Both the position numbers and the translations under genes were made by a program. From positions 124,001 through 188,000 of the forward strand of contig DGNS01000006.1 of the NCBI GenBank assembly GCA_002389045.1: a DNA stretch of 64,000 bases, given 5' to 3'. Below the pieces are notes generated by a model. The model saw only the letters and a program-made list of their open reading frames with translations. It searched no databases and was not told the DNA's origin. Positions 1 to 8,271 of the stretch are shown here, one piece after another. The stretch is from Thiotrichaceae bacterium UBA4486. Its GTDB lineage: Bacteria; Pseudomonadota; Gammaproteobacteria; Eutrophobiales; Eutrophobiaceae. Each line of letters begins with the position of its first letter. Within the stretch, counting starts at the first letter, position 1.

Positions 1-707
1 ACGGGCAATTCGTCCTGCGCAGTCTCGGCATCGCCGCCATCACCGGGGCGCTGGCGCTGCGTTATTTTTATGTTCAGCAGCAGTGGCGGCGTAACGTGGA
101 GCTGGAAAGCAACTCCCGCCTGGATGCCCTGCAGGCGCGGATCCGGCCGCATTTCCTGTTCAACTGTCTGAATACCATCGCCGGACTGACGCGGCGCGAC
201 GCCGTCAAGGCGGAACAGGCAGTGGAAGATCTGGCGGACCTGTTTCGCGCCAGCCTGCAGGACAGTCATCGCCTGACCGCCCTGGCGGACGAACTGGAAT
301 TGTGCCGGCGTTACATCAACATGGAATCGCTGCGGCTGGGGGACCGCCTGGATATCGACTGGGACATAGACGCACTGCCGGCCAATGCCGGTATACCCGG
401 ACTGACCCTGCAACCGTTGCTGGAAAACGCCATTTATCACGGTATCGAACCGCGCACGCATGGCGGTACGGTCCGTATTCACGGCAACTGTGACGGCGAG
501 CAGTTACGGATCGAGATCAGCAATCCGCTGGCAACCAGCACCCGGCCCGGGCATTCGCGCGGTAATCACCTGGCCCAGGACAACATCCGCCAGCGCCTCG
601 AGGCCATATTTGGCCGGCTCGCCCGGATGGACATCCGCGACGACGGCGACAGCTACACGGTATCACTGACCCTGCCTTATGTGCCCCATGAAAGTACTGA
701 TCGTTGA
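1..707 (+). CDS. algZ: FimS/AlgZ-type membrane sensor histidine kinase (5' truncated)
   Basis: The open frame runs in from the window edge (frame starts at base 3), so the N-terminus is missing. The first visible residues form the end of a hydrophobic segment, followed by a short basic linker. The His_kinase motif of the LytS/AlgZ family follows (RPHFLFNCLNTIAG, with the phosphoacceptor His), then an N-box (PLLENAIYHGIEP). The usual glycine-rich G2 box is degenerate (GNHLAQDNIRQRL), as in AlgZ-type kinases. The gene overlaps the start of the response-regulator gene by about 20 bases, so the two are co-translated. In Pseudomonas, FimS/AlgR controls type IV pili and alginate. The family is clear; the target genes here are unknown. 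Confidence 0.85.
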   Translation, partial: GQFVLRSLGIAAITGALALRYFYVQQQWRRNVELESNSRLDALQARIRPHFLFNCLNTIAGLTRRDAVKAEQAVEDLADLFRASLQDSHRLTALADELELCRRYINMESLRLGDRLDIDWDIDALPANAGIPGLTLQPLLENAIYHGIEPRTHGGTVRIHGNCDGEQLRIEISNPLATSTRPGHSRGNHLAQDNIRQRLEAIFGRLARMDIRDDGDSYTVSLTLPYVPHESTDR

Positions 708-1416
708 CGATGAAGCCCTGGCCCGCGCACGGCTGCGGGACATGATCGCCGAGGACTTTCCCGAACACACGCTGCTCGAAGCCGGCACCGGACTCAAGGC
801 CCTGGAAATGGTCGGCGCTGAACAGCCGGATCTGATCCTGCTGGATATACGCATGCCGGAAATGGACGGCCTGGAAGTGGCGCGGCACCTGCTGAACCTG
901 AACCAGGCGCCGGTGGTGGTGTTCACAACGGCCTACCAGGAACACGCGCTGAGCGCGTTCGATACCAATGCCGTGGATTACCTGGTCAAACCCATTCGCA
1001 GGGAACGCCTGGTACGTGCCCTGACCAGGGCCTCGTCACTGCGCAAGGCCCAGCTTGCCGCCATCAGCCACGCGGAACCCGGAACCCGGCGCCAGCACCT
1101 GAGCGCGACCATCCACGGCAAACTGCAACTGCAACCCGTGGATGCCATCTCGTTTCTGAAAGCCGAGCAGAAATACGTCACCGCCCATTGGCCCGGTGGC
1201 GAGATGCTGCTGGATGAATCACTGAAATCCCTGGAAAACGAATTCGCCGATCGCTTTACCCGCATTCACCGCAATACCCTGGTGGCCATGGACTGCATCA
1301 GCGGGCTGGAGAAAGACGAACAGGGGAATGCCTGCGTGTTGATCCGTGACCTGCCGGACCGCCTGCAGGTCAGCCGCCGGCATTTGTCGGCGTTGAAGAA
1401 GATGCTTAAAACATAG
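688..1416 (+). CDS. algR: LytTR-family response regulator (AlgR-like)
   Basis: This 242-residue protein has a receiver domain (MKVLIVDDEALAR, acceptor Asp near residue 53 in LLDIRMPEMDG, switch Lys in YLVKP) and a C-terminal LytTR DNA-binding domain (about residues 135-240, including FTRIHRNTLV). The ATG at 688 is preferred over the in-frame ATG at 679 because the receiver fold begins there. It overlaps the kinase gene and is its likely cognate regulator. In Pseudomonas hemC/hemD follow algR; here a heptad array and the convergent gshA follow instead. The TAG stop is the first three bases of the array's first heptamer. Confidence 0.88.
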   Translation: MKVLIVDDEALARARLRDMIAEDFPEHTLLEAGTGLKALEMVGAEQPDLILLDIRMPEMDGLEVARHLLNLNQAPVVVFTTAYQEHALSAFDTNAVDYLVKPIRRERLVRALTRASSLRKAQLAAISHAEPGTRRQHLSATIHGKLQLQPVDAISFLKAEQKYVTAHWPGGEMLLDESLKSLENEFADRFTRIHRNTLVAMDCISGLEKDEQGNACVLIRDLPDRLQVSRRHLSALKKMLKT

Positions 1417-1509
1417 CTACAAGCTACAAGCTACAATCTACAAGCTACAAGCTACAAGAGAGTATGTGCTATTTTTTACTTGTTGCTAGTTGCTAGTTGC
1501 TAGTTGCTA
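1414..1509. repeat. Heptad array A: inverted TAGCTAC / GTTGCTA arms between algR and gshA
   Basis: Six phase-locked 7-mers (TAGCTAC, then AAGCTAC-type) run from 1414 to 1455. A spacer follows (AAGAGAGTATGTGCTATTTT). Then come four TTGTTGC/TAGTTGC 7-mers (1480-1507), which read TAGCAAC on the minus strand. The algR stop TAG is the first three bases of the left arm, and the gshA stop TAG the first three of the right arm read on the minus strand. The spacer is nearly identical to that of the array at 11744. Confidence 0.85.
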
Positions 1510-2796
1510 TATTTTCATTTCCCTCGCCGCCGCGATCAAGGCCAGACGCGCGATCACACCGTAGGTGTAAAACCGGTTGGGATGGGCATCCGGGTCCATG
1601 CTCTTGTCGGGGGAGACGCAACAGTCATCAAATGCCAGTGGTTCAAAGCGCATGCCGGGGGCGTTGAGATTTTCATTGCGGCCACGTTTGGTGTGCACCC
1701 GGTAAAAACCGCCGACCACGTTGTGATCGACCATGTATACCACCGGTTCAGCCACAGTGTCATCGCTGCCCCAGGATTCATGGGTGTAGACGCCTTCCTG
1801 GATGATCACTTTTGTGACTTTCTGTCCTTCCTTGGTCGTCGACATGCGGGTGCGCTGTTTACGGTTCAATTCAACCGCCTCTTCCGGGCTGTTAACGGTC
1901 ATGACGCCCATGCCATAGGTACCGGAGTCGGCTTTGACCATGACATAGGGGCGACAATCGACATTATACTCGCGGTACTTGTCCCCGATCTTCTCCAGCA
2001 GGCTCTCGACATTTTTCGTCAGGCAACTGCTGCCTTCCTGCTTCATGAAATCGATCTCACCACAGTTTCGGAACATGGGATCGATCAGCCACGGATCGAT
2101 GTCGATCAGACCGGCAAAATCCGCGGCGACATCCTGGTAGTGTTTGAAATGAATTGACTTCAGGCGGCTCGACCAGCCCATGCGCAGGGGTGGCGTAATG
2201 ACCTGCTCTATACCCTGTAGAATTGCGGGCACACCGCCGGACATGTCGTTGTTGAGAAGGACCATGTCGGGTTCGAAATCGTTCAACACCACCCGGTCAC
2301 CCTGGCGTTGCAGTGGTTCCAGGGTCAATTGTCGCCCGGAGGGTAAATCCAGCGTCATGGGACCATCCAGGTCCGGGATCAGGGAGCCGATACGCACCGA
2401 AAAGCCGGCCTTCTCTATGGTCCTTCGCAATGAGTACAGGCTTTCCAGGTAGAACTGGTTACGGGTGTGATTCTCCGGAACGATAACGATGTTATTGATG
2501 CGTTCAGCCTGTCTTTCCACGGCGAGTTGCATGGCCTGGATGCTCAGGGATTCGAACACCGGGTTGAGATTGTTGAAACCGGCCGGAAACAGGTTGGTAT
2601 CCACCGGCGCAATCTTGTAACCGGCATTGCGGATATCCACCGACGCGTAGAAGGGGATATCGAGTTCACGCCACTGGTCGCGAAACCAGGCCTCGATACG
2701 GGTTTGATCATCAATGATGCGGCTTTCAACCTGGCGCAGCGGGCCGGTCAAGGCCGTGGTCAGGTGCGGTACAGTGTTAACTTCGGTGACTGCCAT
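1507..2796 (-). CDS. gshA: Glutamate-cysteine ligase, proteobacterial GshA family
   Basis: This protein of about 429 residues matches the GshA family found in Nitrosomonas, Acidithiobacillus and related bacteria (Pfam GshA), not the E. coli-type ligase. It catalyses ATP-dependent joining of glutamate and cysteine, the first step of glutathione synthesis, in the cytoplasm. The supporting blocks are a conserved N-terminal region (SVDIRNAGYKIAPVDTNLFP), ATP-grasp-like acidic and glycine-rich segments (VMVKADSGTYGMGVM) and a C-terminal PNRFYTYGVIARLALIAAA. I prefer the ATG at 2796 (MAVTEVNTV) to a TTG 18 bases upstream. No gshB is adjacent. The stop codon lies inside heptad array A. Confidence 0.85.
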   Translation of the reverse strand: MAVTEVNTVPHLTTALTGPLRQVESRIIDDQTRIEAWFRDQWRELDIPFYASVDIRNAGYKIAPVDTNLFPAGFNNLNPVFESLSIQAMQLAVERQAERINNIVIVPENHTRNQFYLESLYSLRRTIEKAGFSVRIGSLIPDLDGPMTLDLPSGRQLTLEPLQRQGDRVVLNDFEPDMVLLNNDMSGGVPAILQGIEQVITPPLRMGWSSRLKSIHFKHYQDVAADFAGLIDIDPWLIDPMFRNCGEIDFMKQEGSSCLTKNVESLLEKIGDKYREYNVDCRPYVMVKADSGTYGMGVMTVNSPEEAVELNRKQRTRMSTTKEGQKVTKVIIQEGVYTHESWGSDDTVAEPVVYMVDHNVVGGFYRVHTKRGRNENLNAPGMRFEPLAFDDCCVSPDKSMDPDAHPNRFYTYGVIARLALIAAAREMKI

Positions 2797-2887
2797 GATT
2801 GCAAAAATCCACAAAATATATTGTCATTTTAGCCCTCCGCTCACCGTTTAAGCCAGAGAATTCAGACAATGAATGGCGCCCCTGCTC

Positions 2888-2940
2888 TAATCTGTAATCT
2901 GTAGTCTGTAATCTGTAGTCTGCAGTCTGGAGTCTGCCTA
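2888..2940. repeat. Heptad array C: seven TAATCTG/TAGTCTG units ending at the rsmE stop
   Basis: Seven consecutive 7-mers in perfect phase (2888-2936: TAATCTG twice, TAGTCTG, TAATCTG, TAGTCTG, CAGTCTG, GAGTCTG) are followed by one base and then the rsmE stop (2938-2940). In the rsmE sense strand the unit reads CAGAYTA. There is only one arm, consistent with a single gene 3' end facing this gap. Confidence 0.85.
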
Positions 2941-3666
2941 CATATCCCCCCAAAGGCTCTGGCATACACCGAGGGCGGCGACGGCTGCCGTCTCTGTTCT
3001 GAGTATGCGTACGCCCAGACCGACCCGGCGGTAGCCGCAAGCAACGGCACGATCGATTTCTTCGACAGAGAGGCCACCCTCGCTGCCTATCAGTAAAGTC
3101 AATGCCCGTCCCGGATCCGGCATCCCGGCCAATCGTTGCGTCGCCGTTGGATCCAGCACCAGTTTCATGGCATTGGCATCCCGCGCCAGCCAGTCATCAA
3201 GACCGATGGCCGGCAATACTTCCGGCAGTCGATTACGACCGCATTGTTCACACGCGGCAACGATGATATGTTGCCAATGATCGTGCTTTTTCGCCCTGCG
3301 CTCACCACGTAGACGCAGCGTGGTTCGTTCATTCAGCACCGGCACGATGCGATGGACCCCCAGTTCCACCGCTTTTTGCAGGGTGAAATCCATTTTCTGG
3401 CCACGGGAAATACCCTGGGCGAGGGTGACGGCCAGGGGACTTTCACGGTCAACCTCATGAAAATCTACAATCTGTACCCGCAGCGTTTTTTTTCCGGCCT
3501 CCTCTATGCGCGCGGTAAATTCACCGCCCTGGCCGTTAAAGAGGATGATTTCCTGCCCGGCGCGCATGCGCAGTACGTTGACCAGATGATGAGAAGATGT
3601 GGTCTCAAGCTCGATGGAGCGGCCTTCCTGCAGGGCATTTGATGTATAACAGCGTGGCGTTTTCAT
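2938..3666 (-). CDS. rsmE: 16S rRNA (uracil-1498-N3)-methyltransferase
   Basis: This 242-residue SPOUT-class methyltransferase transfers a methyl group from SAM to N3 of U1498 in the 30S subunit. It has the N-terminal RsmE RNA-binding (PUA-like) region (HHLVNVLRMRAGQEIILFNGQGGEF), a middle block (QGISRGQKMDFTLQKAVELGV) and the C-terminal trefoil-knot SAM site (TLLIGSEGGLS and LGVRILRTETA). The length is typical. It is in the same direction as gshA but separated from it by the heptad array at 2888. Confidence 0.95.
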   Translation of the reverse strand: MKTPRCYTSNALQEGRSIELETTSSHHLVNVLRMRAGQEIILFNGQGGEFTARIEEAGKKTLRVQIVDFHEVDRESPLAVTLAQGISRGQKMDFTLQKAVELGVHRIVPVLNERTTLRLRGERRAKKHDHWQHIIVAACEQCGRNRLPEVLPAIGLDDWLARDANAMKLVLDPTATQRLAGMPDPGRALTLLIGSEGGLSVEEIDRAVACGYRRVGLGVRILRTETAAVAALGVCQSLWGDM

Positions 3667-3820
3667 GGTTTTTGCCGGAGCGGATGCTCATGCAGCCTTT
3701 GCGATTCGGTAACCCGCGGCGCCGGCGCAGGATTGGCGAATGCCTTGAGCTCCTGGAAACGTTATAATGCAACAAATGCTGTGTGATACGGATAACATTT
3801 TCATTAATCGAGAATAAAAC

Positions 3821-4144
3821 ATGTCTGTCATCAACGTAAGCGCAAAATTCAATGTTGGCCAGGTCGTTGTGCACAAACTGTTCAACTATCGTGGCGTCAT
3901 CATAGACGTGGACCCGAATTTCCAGGGCACCGACGAATGGTATGAAACGCGGACATCGACCAATCCCCCGAAGGACAAGCCGTGGTACCACGTTTTGGTG
4001 GATAACTCGGAACAGCAAACCTACGTATCGGAGCGCAATCTGGAAAAAGATGAATCCAGTCAACCGGTCAATCACCCGCTGGTCGACGAACTCTTCAGCC
4101 GTTTTCAGGATGGCGCCTATCGCATCGATCATACAAGCCATTAG
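3821..4144 (+). CDS. hspQ: Heat shock protein HspQ / hemimethylated-DNA-binding family
   Basis: This 107-residue protein has the YccV/HspQ fold: KFNVGQVVVHKLFNYRGVIIDVDP near the N-terminus, then DEWYETRTSTNPPKDKPWYHVLVD and an acidic tail. In E. coli, HspQ is a Lon specificity-enhancing factor and binds hemimethylated DNA. Length and motif order are typical. The upstream 150 bases form a divergent promoter gap with rsmE. The following TerB-like gene begins 12 bases downstream and is probably co-transcribed. Confidence 0.92.
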   Translation: MSVINVSAKFNVGQVVVHKLFNYRGVIIDVDPNFQGTDEWYETRTSTNPPKDKPWYHVLVDNSEQQTYVSERNLEKDESSQPVNHPLVDELFSRFQDGAYRIDHTSH

Positions 4145-4155
4145 TATCACCCGGC

Positions 4156-4608
4156 ATGCTGTCTTCACTGAAAGAACTGCTGGTTGAGCATTTATCCACT
4201 GACGAACCGGAAGATGCCCGCGAGCATACGCTGCAACTGGCCACCGCGGCGTTGCTTCTGGAGATCAGCCGTTCCGATGCTGATATACAAAAAGAAGAAC
4301 TGGAACTGATCCGGCAACGCCTGCGTGATCGCTTTGATCTGGATGACAGTGAAATGGATGCCTTGCTGGATCAGGCTGAATCCAGTGTCGACACGTCGGT
4401 GTCGCTGCATGAATTTACCCGCGTGGTCAATGATCACCTGTCCCGGCAGGAACGGGTGCATATTGTCGAGCTGTTATGGCAGGTGGCGTTCGCCGATGGT
4501 GTTCTGGACAAGCACGAGGAATTTTACGTCAGGAAAATTGCCGACCTGTTATACGTCTCACAGAAGGATTTTATCCAGACCAAGCACAGGGCCGGGTACA
4601 CTGGGTGA
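4156..4608 (+). CDS. TerB-family protein (tellurite-resistance-like helical domain)
   Basis: This 150-residue, all-helical acidic protein resembles the TerB/DjlA-N-type domain: two helical halves with acidic metal-site-like motifs (EISRSDADIQKEELELIRQRL and FADGVLDKHEEFYVRKIADLL). Such stand-alone TerB domains are common in proteobacteria and their role is unknown; resistance to tellurite should not be assumed. It lies directly after hspQ in the same direction. It ends eight bases before the convergent rsd gene. Confidence 0.75.
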   Translation: MLSSLKELLVEHLSTDEPEDAREHTLQLATAALLLEISRSDADIQKEELELIRQRLRDRFDLDDSEMDALLDQAESSVDTSVSLHEFTRVVNDHLSRQERVHIVELLWQVAFADGVLDKHEEFYVRKIADLLYVSQKDFIQTKHRAGYTG

Positions 4609-4615
4609 AACCGGG

Positions 4616-5083
4616 CTAGCCGGCCTCGGCGACGAGGGATCGCTGTAACATTTCGTTAATGAGTTGATCTTCCAGTTCGATACGCGAGGTGATGTGCTCG
4701 GCGAGCGTCGAGAGCTGTTCTTCGATGTCGGAAAAGTCCATGTCCCCGGATTTATTCCCATCGTAACGCTCGTTAAAGGCCAGCGCCACCTCGGTACTTT
4801 CCTCAATGCGGGGATAGATTCGCGCTGCGAGTTCAGCAACCGATTTGCGGCGTTCCTTGCCTTCGGATATACGTGAATAGAGACCGAAATGTCCGGCCGC
4901 GATGTAATCCACCAGCACCTGGCAGAACTCATCGAAAAGCTCCCGGTCAGACTCTTCCAGTTCATGCCCGCCAAGGTCCGTAATCTGGAACAGCAACGAC
5001 AGCAACTGCCTGCGTTCCGCGAGCATGTGATCAATCAATTCTGTCGAGCGGCCGCGACGTTCGTCGCTTGTTGTTGTATTCAT
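4616..5083 (-). CDS. rsd: Rsd/AlgQ-family anti-sigma-70 factor
   Basis: This 155-residue helical protein carries the Rsd signature FCQVLVDYIAAGHFGLYSRI, close to E. coli FCQSLVDYLSAGHFSIYERI. A C-terminal helix (ITSRIELEDQLINEML) also matches. Rsd binds region 4 of sigma-70, frees core polymerase for alternative sigma factors and also stimulates SpoT. The start at 5083 is supported by a CAGGAGT ribosome binding site. An anti-sigma-70 factor fits a locus with sigma-54 promoters and 6S RNA, but that link is inference. Confidence 0.9.
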   Translation of the reverse strand: MNTTTSDERRGRSTELIDHMLAERRQLLSLLFQITDLGGHELEESDRELFDEFCQVLVDYIAAGHFGLYSRISEGKERRKSVAELAARIYPRIEESTEVALAFNERYDGNKSGDMDFSDIEEQLSTLAEHITSRIELEDQLINEMLQRSLVAEAG

Positions 5084-5581
5084 TTTTCGACTCCTGTGAG
5101 CCCTATTATTCAGTTAACGACAAAGAACTCAAGTACTTGATCAATTAATTGCGCCACTGTCCGGCCTGCAAGCCGTACCTCGGGGAGGAACCGGGCACGG
5201 CGGTTTGTCGTTGTTCGCAAACAACGCACCCACGGCGAAGCGCCTGTTGTTTTCGGGCTCGCGGATGATGGCGGATGCGGTGGTTTCATGCCGATGCCGA
5301 CACGGCGGAACACCATTTTGCAGCATGCCAGGGCAAACTGTGGTATGAATCGTTTCATCACGGAATCGGGTTGTCCGGCCGTACCGATACCGGTCCGGTT
5401 CCGCCCCGGATACCGGTCTCTGCCCGTAAAATCAACAGCCGGACCCGGGAGCCGCAAGTTTCTTGCATATCAGGGTTCAGGAATTCATAGTTAATGAATT
5501 ACAATAATATCAATAACAGGTCCGATGCATATCCCTGTGCGGTGAAATCTCGTTTTTACGACAGGTAAAACTACCCAGATA
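5084..5581. other. 498-bp intergenic region between rsd and the Ser/Thr kinase
   Basis: Divergent promoter region. I see no convincing gene: the ORFs inside it (for example 5110-5457 minus) have no recognisable domain and codon use unlike the neighbours. The distal part (about 5480-5560) is AT-rich and holds the inverted repeat AATTCAT-N5-ATGAATT (5482-5500), a possible operator. Promoter elements cannot be assigned with confidence. Confidence 0.5.
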
Positions 5582-7003
5582 ATGGAAATTCCAGGTTATA
5601 AAATTCAACGGCAAATCGGCCAGGGAGGGATGGCAACGGTTTACCTGGCGATCCAGGAGTCATTGCACAGGCCGGTGGTTCTCAAGGTCATGAAACCCGT
5701 GGACACTGACAGCGAGGAGTGGAAGGAGCGGTTCCTTTCCGAAGGCCGGTTGATTGCCTCCCTGCACCATCCCAACATTGTCACAATTTATGATATCGGG
5801 ATCTCCGGTGAACACATGTATATCTCGATGGAGTTCATCGATGGCGGTGACCTGAAAAAACGCATGGAACTGCCGATCCCGGCGGGTGATTGCCTCGACT
5901 ATCTCATCAAAATCGGCTCCGCCCTCGGCGCGGCGCACCGCCACGGCATCGTGCACCGTGATGTCAAACCGGCCAACATCCTGTTTCGGGATGAAGACAC
6001 GCCCCTGCTCACGGATTTCGGCATCGCCAAACAGGTGGACATGGACATGGATCTGACCGCCACCGGCATTTTCCTCGGCAGTCCCAATTATGTCAGCCCC
6101 GAGCAGGCGGACGGCCTGCCCGTGGACGGCCGCAGTGATATTTACAGCCTCGGCTGCATCTTTTACGAAATGCTCACCGGCATGAAGCCCTACCAGTCGG
6201 AATCCGTGATCGATATCGTGATCAAGCACAAGCAGGCGCCGATCCCGGAACTGCCGGAGGAATACAAGGAGTTTCAGCCGCTGCTGGAACGCATGCTGGC
6301 CAAGAAGCGCGAGGATCGTTTCAGCGATTGCGCGTCCATGGTGGATTACATCAAGGAAATCAAGCAGCAATACGGGCATCGCACGGTAACAACCGATCTG
6401 GACCTGACGGTCGCGGACAGCGAGGCGATTAAAGCCGACAAACCTGCCAGAAAACTCAATTCCACGCTGCTGGTGGCGCTCAGTATTGCCATCCTCATCA
6501 ATATCGGTCTGAAGATAATCGAAATCAACATCAAGGGGCCGGCAAAAAAGGAGACCGACATCACCACGCAGTCGACCCTGCTGGAACCGCAAGTGGCAGT
6601 GGCAGCGCAGAATAACGAGGCCCCGCCCGTGGAAGATACGAACTTTGAGGCATCACCGGCGGTCAAGAAGGCCCTGTTGTGGCTTGGCCGTCAGAGCCTT
6701 GATGAATTCAGGCTCACCTATCCCCCCAAAAACAATGCACACTATTACTTCAGCAAACTGCTCGAGGCCGATCCCGGTAATGAGCAGGCCATCACCGGGA
6801 TTCTGATGATTGCCGAACGCTATGCCATACTGGCCGATCAGTCACTGGCTAAAAATGATTACGAGAAATCGCGCGCCTATATCAATATCGGCTTGCAGAT
6901 TGACCCGGAGAACGATTCGCTGCAATCGTTACGGTCGCTGATCGACGAACTTGAACAACAGTCACTCTGGAATACCATCAAGAGCATGTTGTCGTTGAAG
7001 TAA
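5582..7003 (+). CDS. Membrane-anchored eukaryotic-type Ser/Thr protein kinase
   Basis: This 473-residue protein has an N-terminal Hanks-type kinase domain (about 1-265): glycine loop IGQGGMATVYLA, ATP Lys in VVLKVMKP near residue 36, catalytic loop HRDVKPANILF near 126, TDFGIAKQ and SPEQADG. A single transmembrane helix lies at about 293-312. The periplasmic part (about 340-473) is Pro/Glu-rich at first, then contains TPR-like helices (SLAKNDYEKSRAYINIGLQIDPEND), not PASTA repeats. All catalytic residues are present, so it should be active. Substrates are unknown. No cognate PP2C phosphatase is adjacent. The TAA stop abuts heptad array D. Confidence 0.9.
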   Translation: MEIPGYKIQRQIGQGGMATVYLAIQESLHRPVVLKVMKPVDTDSEEWKERFLSEGRLIASLHHPNIVTIYDIGISGEHMYISMEFIDGGDLKKRMELPIPAGDCLDYLIKIGSALGAAHRHGIVHRDVKPANILFRDEDTPLLTDFGIAKQVDMDMDLTATGIFLGSPNYVSPEQADGLPVDGRSDIYSLGCIFYEMLTGMKPYQSESVIDIVIKHKQAPIPELPEEYKEFQPLLERMLAKKREDRFSDCASMVDYIKEIKQQYGHRTVTTDLDLTVADSEAIKADKPARKLNSTLLVALSIAILINIGLKIIEINIKGPAKKETDITTQSTLLEPQVAVAAQNNEAPPVEDTNFEASPAVKKALLWLGRQSLDEFRLTYPPKNNAHYYFSKLLEADPGNEQAITGILMIAERYAILADQSLAKNDYEKSRAYINIGLQIDPENDSLQSLRSLIDELEQQSLWNTIKSMLSLK

Positions 7004-7186
7004 CAGACTTCAGACTACAGACGACAGATTACAGACGACAGTGAACAGTAACAGTGAACAGACAGCAGTAAACCTTATTACCTGTAATCTGTAATCTGTC
7101 GTCTGTAATCTGTCGTCTGTGATCTGTCGTCTGTGATCTGTCGTCTGTAATCTGTAGTCTGTAATCTGTCGTCTGTAGTCTGTTCA
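7004..7186. repeat. Heptad array D: inverted CAGACKA / CTGTMRT arms between convergent genes
   Basis: The left arm starts directly after the kinase TAA: CAGACTT, CAGACTA, CAGACGA, CAGATTA, CAGACGA (7004-7038), then CAGTGAA-type units. The right arm has 14 phase-locked units of consensus CTGTMRT (7082-7179). A fifteenth unit, CTGTTCA (7180-7186), contains the stop codon of the minus-strand gene. The arms are mutually complementary over long stretches, so a transcript from either side would fold into a large hairpin. Confidence 0.88.
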
Positions 7187-7711
7187 CTGATCCCCGATAA
7201 CCTGCCGGGCCTGTTCCTCCTGCAGTTTTTCCCAGTCCAGGATCAGTTGCTTCATATCATCGGCGCTCATCCGGGTTTGTTTACCTGGCTCTTCATCTTC
7301 TTTCTCTGCCTGCAGGCCGGCCTGTTGCCCGGCAAGTTCATCATCAACCATGTCGGTATCCTCTTCCATGGATTCATCGCTTTGTGATCGTGATTGTTTC
7401 TCGGCACTGGCGCGGCTCGCTTCGATAGCCCGCTCTTTGGCCTTTGCTATATCCTCGTCCGCCTTCAGATAGGCGCGTTCGCGCATCAACATCCGGTGTT
7501 CGTCCGAGAGTACAACATCAGTGTCATCGATGATTTGGCCGTTTTCAAAAACAAATATACGCGGGCCGACCCTGCCGCTTCGATACCATGCCGGCGGTTT
7601 CCCGGACAATTGAGTCGTGCCCGTGTCCGGGTCCACCCATTGATACATCCGCGCATGCGCCGGGGATTGAATCATCGCTACAAGTGCAAGTATTAGACAG
7701 AATCGTTTCAT
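7184..7711 (-). CDS. Secreted DUF4124-like protein with charged C-terminal region
   Basis: This protein of about 175 residues starts with a clear Sec signal peptide (MKRFCLILALVAMIQSPAHA). A short DUF4124-like module follows (RMYQWVDPDTGTTQLSGKPP), then a long acidic, Glu/Lys/Ala-rich region, probably helical or disordered (about residues 75-165). I chose the ATG at 7711 because the signal peptide begins there; an upstream start at 7741 would bury it. DUF4124 proteins are periplasmic and have no assigned activity. The final codons and TGA overlap the last unit of heptad array D. Confidence 0.75.
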   Translation of the reverse strand: MKRFCLILALVAMIQSPAHARMYQWVDPDTGTTQLSGKPPAWYRSGRVGPRIFVFENGQIIDDTDVVLSDEHRMLMRERAYLKADEDIAKAKERAIEASRASAEKQSRSQSDESMEEDTDMVDDELAGQQAGLQAEKEDEEPGKQTRMSADDMKQLILDWEKLQEEQARQVIGDQ

Positions 7712-7770
7712 GGCATTCGGTAATCTTGTCTGGTTTATCACCAGAGTATAACATTCTGCAATCTGTACGC

Positions 7771-8259
7771 ATGGCTATAATCGATCCCCCGACCTTCAGG
7801 GTTATCTCCGGCGGACAAACCGGGGCCGACCGTGCCGCACTGGATGCGGCCCTTTCCCTGTCACTCGATCACGGTGGCTGGTGTCCGCGCGGGCGCAGGG
7901 CCGAGGACGGTGAAATTCATCCACGTTATCGATTGACGGAAACGGATTCCGCCGGTTACCGGGATCGGACCCGGCGCAATGTCGAGGATACCGACGGCAC
8001 CTTGATATTCAACAAGGGAGAACTGCAAGGCGGCACGCTGCTGACCCTGCACTGCGCCGAAACCGCAGGACGGCCGTGCAAGGTGGTTGATCCCGACGAT
8101 GAAGACAGTCTCGATGAAGTGTTGCTGTGGATCACCGACAACCGGATTAAAACACTGAATGTGGCCGGCCCGCGGGCCTCGCGGCAACCACTGATATACC
8201 GGTCAACTTACAATTATTTACGGCGGCTGCTGGGCATGGTGATTACAAAACAGGCGTAA
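7771..8259 (+). CDS. Putative molybdenum cofactor carrier (SLOG/YpsA-like)
   Basis: This 162-residue protein matches the putative molybdenum carrier family: an N-terminal Rossmann-like motif (FRVISGGQTGADRAALDAAL), GWCPRGRRAEDG, a central YRDRTRRNVEDTDGTLIF and a C-terminal LNVAGPRASRQP. These proteins belong to the SLOG nucleotide/ligand-binding superfamily, related to MoCo carrier proteins of algae. The ATG at 7771 is chosen because conservation begins about 10 residues later. Ligand and partner enzyme are not shown by the sequence. It stands alone, divergent from the DUF4124 gene. Confidence 0.75.
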   Translation: MAIIDPPTFRVISGGQTGADRAALDAALSLSLDHGGWCPRGRRAEDGEIHPRYRLTETDSAGYRDRTRRNVEDTDGTLIFNKGELQGGTLLTLHCAETAGRPCKVVDPDDEDSLDEVLLWITDNRIKTLNVAGPRASRQPLIYRSTYNYLRRLLGMVITKQA

Positions 8260-8271
8260 AGCTTTTTGCAT

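Noticed and set aside
1504..2157. 217-codon plus-strand ORF after array A
   Set aside because: It is antisense to gshA; the protein shows no family features.
3605..4168. 187-codon minus-strand ORF
   Set aside because: It is a shadow of hspQ and the hspQ-rsmE promoter gap.
4156..4608. Tellurite-resistance gene
   Set aside because: A TerB-like domain alone, without other ter genes, does not support a resistance function.
5110..5457. 115-codon minus-strand ORF in the rsd-kinase gap
   Set aside because: No ribosome binding site or domain, and composition is unlike coding neighbours.
7004..7186. CRISPR-like array
   Set aside because: The repeats are 7-mers in direct contact without unique spacers, and no cas genes are present.
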